Positions 35,519 to 45,124 of a stretch of DNA of 64,000 bases are shown piece after piece. Both the position numbers and the translations under genes were made by a program. Position 1 is the stretch's first letter. The number at the start of each line of letters is the position of its first letter. Origin of the DNA: Wolfiporia cocos (Eukaryota; Basidiomycota; Agaricomycetes; Polyporales; Phaeolaceae); the NCBI GenBank assembly GCA_029448655.1, contig JACCLO010000011.1, positions 1-64,000 of the forward strand. Reading direction: 5' to 3'. The notes under the pieces were generated by a model. It searched no databases, had not been told where the DNA came from, and worked only from the letters and a program-made list of their open reading frames with translations.

Positions 35519-35532
35519 TAAGAATAGAACTA
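35350..35532 (+). promoter_or_regulatory. Family-2 TATA box, self-primer and priming site
   Basis: TATATAAG (35350-35357) is followed by TAGTTCTATTCTT (35382-35394). The reverse complement of this 13-mer is AAGAATAGAACTA, found exactly at 35520-35532, one base after the LTR end. No TGG-type tRNA binding site is present there. This fits Tf1-type self-priming. Confidence 0.8.
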
Positions 35533-37456
35533 CCTACCCCCCTGCGCCTCCTTAACTGGTGGCGCCTGGGTTTTTCCTCCAACAGGTGTCTGAGATAGCG
35601 CAGGGGCCGCTACTCTCCTGCAAAGGGGATGTATGCTCCGTGGTTGCGGATTGGGATACATCGGCGGCGGGCTTAGCGGCCTGCTGCCACCCAGTGGGGC
35701 GCTGCTTGCCTAATCAGCAGCATGCGTCCTGCGAACCCGGACTCCAGGGTTAAGGAGAGGCGCCGGCTTCCTGACAAGGTTGCTGGTGCCAGCGGTTGAG
35801 ACCCGCCTATTGGGAAAAGGGGACCGTCTGCCTGTGTGCGCGCAGCCCCCTGTCTTGGCAAGCCCTGTTCAGGGCCCCAACACTACCAGTAGGATCCCCA
35901 TAGGGATATGCGCTTCGGCGTATTCCCTTAGTTGGGTGTGGGAATCTTCCAAAGCCGCCCCCCAGGCGTAAGGGGCCCGCTTGGGATCTCCTTTGGGGAA
36001 TCCAAGTGGTGAGGCGGTGAGACTCGCAAGGTCAAACCGGCCGAGGTCACTCGCGGTAGCCAATAGCGTAAGTCCTACGGGCAGCTCGGCGTGCGAGCCT
36101 GGGTTAAACGGATTTGGGGCCCCGTTGGAAGAGGATCGCGTAGCCCACCATCTTTGATGTGTGGAGCGCTGATCTCTCGCGATCTTTGATCGACAATGGT
36201 TTTTTAGCCCTGATGTGACACCCAGGTGGCTATAGATGGCAAGCCTTACCACTAAAGCGTGGACCGGTCGCGGTGTAATACTGCGACCACTTTCCAGCTC
36301 ATCTCCGCGAGGAAATGGGCTGTGTATCCTATTCCCAACCATGTGACCCAGCCTGTCAAGCGCTGGCAGTCACCGACTCTCTTTCTAGAAGGAAGTCGCG
36401 CGCTTCGATGAAGACACCTGTCGGCTAAATTCCGCGCGGCGTCCTGACAAGGGCGCCCCTAACCATGCCCTCGTTCTTCTTGTGTTAGACATGACCACTC
36501 AGCGTTGATCGCTGATGACGAGCTCTCTTTCAGGTACCCTGGTATCCCAGTCCATAAGTAGATAAATATGTAGTTTTAGTGGCGGCTCCTAGTAAATAGC
36601 AATACTTGTATTAGCTTAGAAACCGTCCAATAGCATCTGTATTCGCCTCTGGAAATCCTGCGTCACCTGCTGGTTCCCAGGTTATCTAGCCTGGTTAAGG
36701 TCGCCTATGTACATAAAAGGCAACCTTTACGTCTTACGGGTACACTTAGTCAATCGAAGAACGATACTAGTACCTGTTCCCTTAGACGTAGGATCGCGTA
36801 CGCTTGGCAAATATATGCTTATAACTATTATTACTATGGGAATGCCTAAGTACCAAGTCGATTAGGATTCACATAATCCGTCGGCGCCCGTTTGACTTCG
36901 GTCTTCGCTCCTGAAAAGGGGATTCGGGTTATTTGAGCATCTGTCATTTGGTCACATGTCATAAGAACCTTTGAACGGGGGCACCCCTTTCGGTAATGGA
37001 ATTCCTGACAAGGAAATTACCATCCGTTTGGGAAGAGACGTCTGACAAGCGTCTATAAATAATTGGGTACAGCGCTGTTTCCACCAGCCACCCATGTACA
37101 AACAGATCGCAACAAGATTACTTCATTGAATCTTGCAATCTGGGTTAGAGGAAAGGAAAACAAGGGACACACGCTATTGATACGCGTTCCCTTGAAGTGT
37201 AGCGGAGGCCGCAAGGCTTCTAGAATCACACTTCATTCGGCATTCTCGCACAATCGCCGAATCTACACCGGTTTCCACACCGGTTCCCCCCTGTATTGAA
37301 ATCGACAATTTCGCACGCCACTCGCAAAATTCGTCACGAGGCTCGCTACCTCATTTATGATTTCACTTCGATTCAACTTTTCTCTGTGGGGAGAATAACC
37401 GAATTCGAAAAATACACCTTAGCAATTCAATGCGATCGTCCGCAAAAGGTCTCGAA

Positions 37457-37499
37457 GAAGCACTCGAAAACTTCCAGAGATAACAAGGGAGCCCCCCTT
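37457..37499 (+). repeat. Two-hairpin module, copy 1
   Basis: Stem GAAG/CTTC with loop CACTCGAAAA, linker CAGAGATAAC, then stem AAGGG/CCCTT with loop AGCCC. Confidence 0.8.
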
Positions 37500-38765
37500 A
37501 TTAGGACAATCAAGCCGATTTGGCAATCGGTTATCATTTATTTGCTTGGTTTACGGAAACCTGCGTCGTCGAGACACGCAATAAATAAATCCGGATCTGT
37601 ATCCTTACGACAAGAAAGGATTACATCTCGTCACTACATCGAATATGGGCCTGGAAAACCCTTCGATTCCGACAAACTAGGGCCTGGAAACCTTAGTATA
37701 AAAATCTGGTCGCATATGCGAGCGACTACTGGATACAGCCGTATATGGATATACGTCAAGAATACCTTCGGCCCACATCCACCCACCCTTATCTGGGTAT
37801 AGAGGCGGTTTAACCTCTTTAAAAACCAAAACCATCTGGATAGGTTCGATCGGGAGATCAAACGTGAAAGAGGGGGTGGAAACCCTAATTTCGCACCTAG
37901 GACCTTAACAAGTCCACTATCCCACGCTTACAAATGTACCTTACGGTCATTAAAGCAACAAACGACATGCACTAAGAGGCCTGATTACCCTCATTCATGC
38001 TCGTACTGTCCTATTCGTATATGGACGACAACCCTGTAATAGGAATATAGTAACTATCCATCCAATAGCGAAATATATCCTTCCCCAACGATCATCCCAG
38101 TTCCCACGCTTACAATGTCATACTCAATCGAAGAACGACTTTAACGACATACAAGCACATTGGAAACTACCGTCATCGCCACCACGTGACTTTAGCCCTT
38201 ACGGGATATACCTTTACGAGACAACTCCTGACAAGGATGTATGTTCTCACGGTTACCCAATAAGGCCTCACTACGGCAACGACATTACAGTCTAGGGAAT
38301 ACAATCATAAGCATTGACCATAATGCACAATGATTAGTACCTATACTATGGGGTTTTACACGAGAAGCCTACTCGTTAATAAATAGTGCATACAACCACG
38401 AAGGCACAGCTTCATTCCGGAACTTACGACTCCGAAGAGATCGCTACATTGAAGCAATCTAACTAGGGGACACAACCCCTGTAACAAATGGGCATTGACA
38501 AATGTCTCACGCTTAGTACTTGCGATACTAAGGAGGCGACGCCTCATAAACGTTCATAAGGCGACGTCCTTTAATAACCGTTCAACCGCATAAGTCGTAC
38601 AAAGTAGGATTACCCCTGTACAAGCACAAAGCCTAAGACACCCGCCACGCAAATGAAGGAACTTGCAATCCCTTTCACTGCTAGGCAATAGACGTCGAAA
38701 AAGCACCGCTATGCTACATTCAATGGGTACTACGCATAAGCAACATATCCGCCAAAGGGCTCGAA

Positions 38766-38808
38766 GAGACACTAGAAAATCTCCAGAGCTAACAGTGAAG
38801 CCCTCACT
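38766..38808 (+). repeat. Two-hairpin module, copy 2
   Basis: Stem GAGA/TCTC with loop CACTAGAAAA, linker CAGAGCTAAC, then stem AGTGA/TCACT with loop AGCCC. Confidence 0.8.
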
Positions 38809-38997
38809 CTAAGGAATATCGCACAATGCTATCCGAAAACTGTACAACGACACAATGCACCCTCTAATACGCCTGGCAAGCTATTGGAGCACAGATTACT
38901 AGTAGACTCAAAGGCACTATATGATGAACATTTCCATATCGCCTTCTACTACGAGTAACGTCATAAGCAAAAGCAACAATCCGCACAAGGTCGCGAA

Positions 38998-39040
38998 AAG
39001 GCACTTGAACACCTTCAGCGATAACAGGAGAGTCCCTCCT
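38998..39040 (+). repeat. Two-hairpin module, copy 3
   Basis: Stem AAGG/CCTT with loop CACTTGAACA, linker CAGCGATAAC, then stem AGGAG/CTCCT with loop AGTCC. Confidence 0.8.
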
Positions 39041-39099
39041 TCCAGGATCCGCGTGCACAATGACAATACACTCTAGTAACACGACTACAATTCCCAAAC

Positions 39100-39310
39100 A
39101 ACGGCATTTGACCTTTCGGTCATCACGCGTTGATAATCGCTAGTAACGGCATTTAGCACTTCGCTATCACGCGTTACAAATCAATAAGGAATAAAATCGC
39201 CTTCCACGCTCAGGCTCCATCCACAAGTCCTGAAACTCCCATTTATCCCTGTTCAATTGACAAATTGAAGCAGCACCATAACGGCATTTGACACATCGTC
39301 ATCACGCGTT
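39100..39310 (+). repeat. Three copies of the AACGGCATTT / ATCACGCGTT hairpin
   Basis: Copies at 39100-39131, 39145-39175 and 39280-39310 have the same arms AACGGCATTT and ATCACGCGTT. Between them are different complementary pairs: GACC/GGTC, AGC/GCT and GAC/GTC, with loops TTTC, ACTTC and ACATC. Confidence 0.85.
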
Positions 39311-39380
39311 ATACCGCTCTTGGGACGTACACAATGAGGAATAGCTTCATCAGGGACGATGAAACCTAAAGCGGGGGTAA

Positions 39381-40475
39381 TGTCACAGATTTATCTGGGG
39401 CTTACAGCATTTTTCCTACGATTATAGCAATTTACCTGGGATTTATACGTCTAACTACAAGTTATCTACGGGTTAACTCCCATTGCCACCACGACAAGCT
39501 CTTAACTGGGCTCGTCAACCACATGACCAGCTTACATAACGCTACGGCACCTTCCGGTCCAATAGCATAGTATAGCTACGTCATACAGGTCTCGCCCGTC
39601 AGAGCAAGACCAGCCACGTCATAGATCCTAGATCATAATGATAGGCCGAGCGCGGCACGCTCGCATAATAATGTCCACAAGTACAAACAGTGCCTCGCGG
39701 CCTTGTACTATTGGGTCGGCCTTCCCGGCTTCCCATCGCCATAAGATCCTAGATCACAATGGCACCTCAGGCGCGCCACGCCTTCGCATAATAATGGCAA
39801 CACGGCCAAATAGCACTATATTAGCACCAAGGCAATATCGCTATAGGCTACGGCCTTCTCGGCCTCTCACGGACTCGGCGTTCTCCAAGTCCCGGGCTTC
39901 TGCCATCACGGCGTTGCCCAAACACCGGTCCTCGCCTCACGGCTAAGACCACCATATGTTCCGGTAACCTTCCGGTCCGGACATATCACATGCTACGGTG
40001 CCTACTGGCCCAATAGCATTACGACCTCGGCGTTCCGCCTTGGTCAGCACACGATGACCGGCCAATCGCCATTATACCTCACGGTATCCGGCAACCGGCA
40101 TCCCTTATACCCGGGCTGCGCCCGTCTTCACATGTCCATCTAACGATGAGACCACACGCTCTCTCTTTCACCATTGGCCCGGCCATTACCGGCGGGTCAC
40201 GGCCTTTGTAGAGTAGACGCTTCACTTGGTCGCCCTTATGGCAACCAAGCCCACACTCCTTATCGGGCATGCACTATACAGTAGCACATGACCCGTTAAA
40301 TATGTGTATATAAGTAGGGCCTTGACGGCCTATAACTTTAGTTCTATTCTTCTCGGCGTGCGCCGTAGAAGAACTTTCCACCTACTACCGTGCCTGATAA
40401 CCTCTACCTCACCTCGTCGCCTTAGTTCATCGCAAGGATACTGGCGTGGTGAGTCCCACAGAGCCATCTGTGTCA
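39381..40475 (+). repeat. 3' LTR of the nested family-2 element
   Basis: Preceded by the polypurine tract AAAGCGGGGGTAA; same sequence as the 5' LTR as far as compared. Confidence 0.92.
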
Positions 40476-42933
40476 CTCTTAGTGCATGTCGTTTGTTGCT
40501 TTAATGACCGTAAGGTTCATTTGTAAGCGTGGGATAGTGGACTTGTTAAGGTCCTAGGTGCGAAATTAGGGTTTCCACCCCCTCTTTCACGTTTGATCTC
40601 CCGATCAAACCTATCCAGATGGTTTTGGTTTTTAAAGAGGTTAAACCGCCTCTATGCCCAGATAAGGGTGGGTGGATGTGGGCCGAAGGTATTCTTGACG
40701 TATATCCATATACGGCTGTATCCAGTAGTCGCTCGCATATGCGACCAGATTTTTATACTAAGGTTTCCAAGCCCTAGTTTGTCGGAATCGAAGGGTTTTC
40801 CAGGCCCATATTCGATGTAGTGACGAGATGTAATCCTTTCTTGTAAGGATACAGATCCGGATTTATTTATTGCGCGTCTCGACGGCGCAGGTTTCCGTAA
40901 ACCAAGCAAGTAAATGATAACCGATTGCCAAACCGGCTTGATTGTCCTAATAAGGGGGGCTCCCTTGTTATCTCTGGAAGTTTTCGAGTGCTTCTTCGAG
41001 ACCTTTTGCGGACGATCGCATTGAATTGCTAAGGTGTATTTTTCGAATTCGGTTATTCTCCCCACAGAGAAAAGTTGAATCGAAGTGAAATCATAAATGA
41101 GGTAGCGAGCCTTGTGACGAATTTTGCGAGTGGCGTGCGAAATTGTCGATTTCAATACAGGGGGGAACCGGTGTGGAAACCGGTGCAGATTCGGCGATTG
41201 TGCGAGAATGCCGAATAAAGTGTGATTCTAGAAGCCTTGCGGCCTCCGCTACACTTCAAGGGAACGCGTATCAATAGCGTGTGTCCCTTGTTTTCCTTTC
41301 CTCTAACCCAGATTGCAAGATTCAATGAAGTAATCTTGTTGCGATCTGTTTGTACGTGGGTGGCTGGTGGAAACAGCGCTGTACCCAATTATTTATAGAC
41401 GCTTGTCAGACGTCTCTTCCCAAACGGATGGTAATTTCCTTTTCAGGAGTTCCATTACCGAAAGGGGTGCCCCCGTTCAAAGGTTCTTATGACATGTGAC
41501 CAAATGACAGATGCTCAAATAACCCGAATCCCCTTTTCAGGAGCGAAGACCGAAGTCAAACGGGCGCCGACGGATTATGTGAATCCTAATCGACTTGGTA
41601 CTTTGGCATTCCCATAGTAATAATAGTTATAAGCATGTATTTGCCAAGCGTACGCGATCCTACGTCTAAGGGAACAGGTACTAGTATCGTTCTTCGATTG
41701 ACTAAGTGTACCCGTAAGACGTAAAGGTTGCCTTTTATGTACATAGGCGACCTTAACCAGGTTAGATAACCTGGGAACCAGCAGGTGACGCAGGATTTCC
41801 AAAGGCGAATACAAATGCTATTGGACGGTTTCTAAGCTAATACAAGTATTGCTATTTACTAGGAGCCGCCACTAAAACTACATATTTATCTACTTATTGA
41901 CTGGGATACCAGGGTACCTGAAAGAGAGCTCGTCATCAGCGATCAACGCTGAGTGGTCATGTCTAACACAAGAAGAACGGGGGCATGGTTAGGGGCGCCC
42001 TTGTCAGGACGCCGCGCGGAAGTTAGCTGACAGGTGTCTTCATCGAAGCGCGCGACTTCCTTCTAGAAAGAGAGTCGGTGACTGCCAGCGCTTGACAGGC
42101 TGGGTCACATGGTTGGGAATAGGATACACAGCCCATTTCCTCGCGGAGATGAGCTGGAAAGTGGTCGCAGTATTACACCGCGACCGGTCCACGCTTTAGT
42201 GGTAAGGCTTGCCATCTATAGCCACCTGGGTGTCACATCAGGGCTAAAAAACCATTGTCGATCAAAGATCGCGAGAGATCAGCGCTCCACACATCAAAGA
42301 TGGTGGGCTACGCGATCCTCTTCCAACGGGGCCCCAAATCCGTTTGACCCAGGCTCGCACACCGAGCTGCCCGTAGGACTTACGCTATTGGTTACCGCGA
42401 GTGACCTCGGCTGGTTTGGCCTTGCGAGCCGCACCACCTCACCACTTGGATTCCCCGAAGGAGATCCCAAGCGGGCCCCTTACGCCTGGGGGGCGGCTTT
42501 GGAAGATTCCCACACCCAACTAAGGGAATACGCCGAAGCGCATATCCCTATGGGGATCCTACTGGTAGTGTTGGGTCCCTGAACAGGGATTGCCAAGACA
42601 GGGGGCTGCGCGCACACAGGCAGACGGTCCCCTTTTCCCAATAGGCGGGTCTCAACCGCTGACAGCCGCAACCTTGTCAGGAAGCGGCCGTCTCTCCTTA
42701 ACCCTGGAGTCCGGGTTCGCAGGACGCATGCTGCTGATTAGGCAAGCAGCGCCCCACTGGGTGGCAGCAGGCCGCTAAGCCCGCCGCCGATGTATCCCAT
42801 AACCGCAACCACGGAGCATGCATCCCCTTTGCAGGAGAGCAGCGGCCCCTGCGCTATCTCAGACACCTGTAGGAGGAAAAACCCAGGCGCCACCAGTTAA
42901 GGAGGCGCAGGGGGGTAGGTAGTTCTATTCTTA
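40476..42933 (-). other. Family-2 internal region, 5' part (first tandem unit)
   Basis: Continuation of 33012-34423 after the nested copy, up to the priming site (42920-42933) against the right LTR. It aligns with 35519-37970 of the nested copy in inverted orientation. The leader hairpin at 42661-42692 keeps the TGACAA loop and has a partly different 9-bp outer stem from its counterpart at 35759-35790. Confidence 0.8.
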
Positions 42934-44023
42934 TGACACAGATGGCTCTGTGGGACTCACCACGCCAGTATCCTTGCGATGAACTAAGGCGACGAGGTGA
43001 GGTAGAGGTTATCAGACGCTATAGTAGGTGGAAGGTTCTTCTACGGCGTACGCCGAGAAGAATAGAACTAGGGTTATAGGCCGTCAAGGCCCTACTTATA
43101 TACACATATATAACGGGTCATGTGCTACTGTATATGCCCGATAAGGAGTGTGGGCTTGGTTGCCATAAGGGCGACCAAGTGGTATGACTACTCTACAAAG
43201 GCCGTGACCCGCCGGTAATGGCCGGGCCAATGGTAAAATAGAGAGTGTGTGGTCTCATCGTTAGATGGACATGTGAAGACGGGCGCAGCCCGGGTATAAG
43301 GGATGCCGGTTGCCGGATACCGTGAGGTATAATGGCGATTGGCCGGTCATCATGTGCTGACCAAGGCGGAACGCCGAGGTCGTAATGCTATTGGGCCAGC
43401 AGGCACCGTAGCATGTGATATGTCCGGACCGGAAGGTTTACCGGAACATATGGTGGTCTTAGCCGTGAGGCGAGGACCGGTGTTTGGGCAACGCCGTGAT
43501 GGCAGAAGCCCGGGACTTGGAGAACGCCGAGTCCGTGAGAGGCCGAGAAGGCCGTAGCCTATAGCGATATTGCCTTGATGCTAATATAGTGCTATTTGGC
43601 CGTGTTGCCATTATTATGCGAAGGCGTGGCGCGCCTGAGGTGCCATTGTGATCTAGGATCTTATGGCGATGGGAAGCCGGGAGGGCCGACCCAATAGTAC
43701 AAGGCCGCGAGGCACTGTTTGTACTTGTGGACATTATTATGCGAGCGTGCCGCGCTCGGCCTATCATTATGATCTAGGATCTATGACGTGGCTGGTCTTG
43801 CTCTGACGGGCGAGACCTGTATGACGTAGCCGTACTATGCTATTGGACCGGAAGGTGCCGTAGCGTTATGTAAGCTGGTCATGTGGTGATAAGCCCAGTT
43901 AAGAGCTTGTCGTGGTGGCAATGGGAGTTAACCCGTAGATAACTTGTAGTTAGACGTATAAATCCCAGGTAAATTGCTATAATCGTAGGAAAAATGCTGT
44001 AAGCCCCAGATAAATCTGTGACA
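42934..44023 (-). repeat. Family-2 LTR shared by the two tandem units
   Basis: Same 1090-bp sequence as 31922-33011. It is followed by the internal 3' side again (TTACCCCCGC at 44024), which makes the arrangement a tandem. Confidence 0.9.
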
Positions 44024-44386
44024 TTACCCCCGCTTTAGGTTTCATCGTCCCTGATGAAACTATTCCTCATTGTGTACGTCCCAAGAGCGGTATAACGCGT
44101 GATGACGAAGTGTCAAATGCCGTTATGGTGCTGCTTCAATTTGTCAATTGAACAGGGATAAATGGGAGTTTCAGGACTTGTGGTGGAACCTGAGCGTGGA
44201 AGGCGATTTTATTCCTTATAGTGATTTGTAACGCGTGATAGCGAAGTGCTAAATGCCGTTACTAGCGATTATCAACGCGTGATGACCGAAAGGTCAAATG
44301 CCGTTGTTAGGGAGATGTAGTCGTGTTACTAGAGTGTGCTGTCATTGTGCATGCGGATCCTAAGAGGAGGGACTCTCCTGTTATCG
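44024..44386 (-). other. Second family-2 internal region, left piece
   Basis: Same as 33012-33373; interrupted by element B after TATCG (44382-44386). Confidence 0.88.
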
Positions 44387-45085
44387 TGACACAGACTAGA
44401 CTGTGGGACTCACACTATAACCTTGTAAGCGACTTGAAGGAGTTGCTGGAGGTTGGTGAGGAGACTAGTGGGCGCAAGCAGAGATGTTATGTAACTGTGC
44501 GAATGCAGAGAACAAATCTAAGGCTTATCCGCAGTGATAGCCCTACTTATATACATGCTTTGTTTGGTTACCGGTAAGGGAGCCAAACATGAAGGTGGTC
44601 TGTGCGCAGACATAACTAATATGGTTAAGTCGTAAACTACAATAGACCATGTGCGCCGGTAATGGCCGCACCAGTAAGATCGTTTGTTTGGACCGTAGGT
44701 CCATGTTGTGGAAGTGGCTGTAGCTACGTTAGTAAGCCATGCATGTGATTCTTATATTCCGGTATCGGAATATGAGTAATCGTGAGGGCATTGGCATGTG
44801 ATAACGAGCGGGCCGCTTATCCAATTGTACTGACATAGCCCGGTACCGGGATATGAGTAAAGCGCGTGACACCGGAGGTTAGTCCGCTGAGTCATTGACG
44901 CGTACAAGCGTGTTATGTACGTGTTGTTATGACAGGTGGACGTGTACCGCGTTGTGTACGTGTTGTTTGTTTGCGTGTACGTGTAGACGAGCGCTTGGCA
45001 GCGTAAATGTCTACAAGGTCGTAGAAATACCAGATAAATAGGTAAAAATACGGGAAAAATAGTGGCATGTCCCAAATCTGTGACA
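44387..45085 (-). repeat. 3' LTR of element B
   Basis: TGACACAGACTAG...AAATCTGTGACA on the + strand; the polypurine tract (CCCCCTCTTC on +) lies at 45088-45099. Confidence 0.94.
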
Positions 45086-45124
45086 TTACCCCCTCTTCAG
45101 GTTTCATTGTCCCTAATGGAACGA

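Larger units (their letters stand above)
35519..39380 (+). other. Family-2 internal region: non-coding hairpin array
   Basis: The first kilobase matches the family-1 leader (for example the segment around GGGCTAAAAAACC). The rest is packed with inverted repeats. 36438-36457, 37002-37031, 37046-37064 and 39252-39269 have TGACAA loops. 37162-37193, 37194-37234 and 37235-37262 are three hairpins that abut exactly (stems AAGGGA/TCCCTT, GAAGTGT/ACACTTC, ATTCGGC/GCCGAAT). 37267-37284 has ACCGGT arms. Repeated modules near 37457-37499, 38766-38808 and 38998-39040 and motif copies at 39100-39310 keep loops and change stems. The longest ORFs (157 and 168 codons) show no homology and overlap the hairpins. 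Confidence 0.8.
34424..40475 (+). mobile_element. Complete nested family-2 element (target duplication CTCTT)
   Basis: LTRs 34424-35518 and 39381-40475 (1095 bp each) enclose a 3862-bp internal region without coding capacity. CTCTT flanks both ends (34419-34423 and 40476-40480). It is inserted in opposite orientation into the same internal region of the outer family-2 element. The two LTRs look identical, so insertion is recent. The size and the long structured non-coding interior resemble the LARD class described in plants; self-priming and leader homology tie it to family 1. Confidence 0.92.
31922..44386 (-). mobile_element. Family-2 tandem: LTR, internal, LTR, start of second internal
   Basis: Two identical-looking 1090-bp LTRs (31922-33011 and 42934-44023) are each followed on the right by the same polypurine-tract side of the internal region (33012 onward and 44024 onward). 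A simple element has LTRs only at its two ends, so this is a head-to-tail tandem sharing an LTR. The second internal region continues after element B at 54379-54762 and is cut again by D. The left junction splits element E pol (last five bases CCAGG). There is no coding capacity. Confidence 0.85.

Noticed and set aside
35869..37802. ORFs of 157 and 168 codons in the family-2 interior
   Set aside because: They overlap strong hairpins and leader homologous to the untranslated family-1 leader. No known domain. The copies are recent, so ORF survival proves little.
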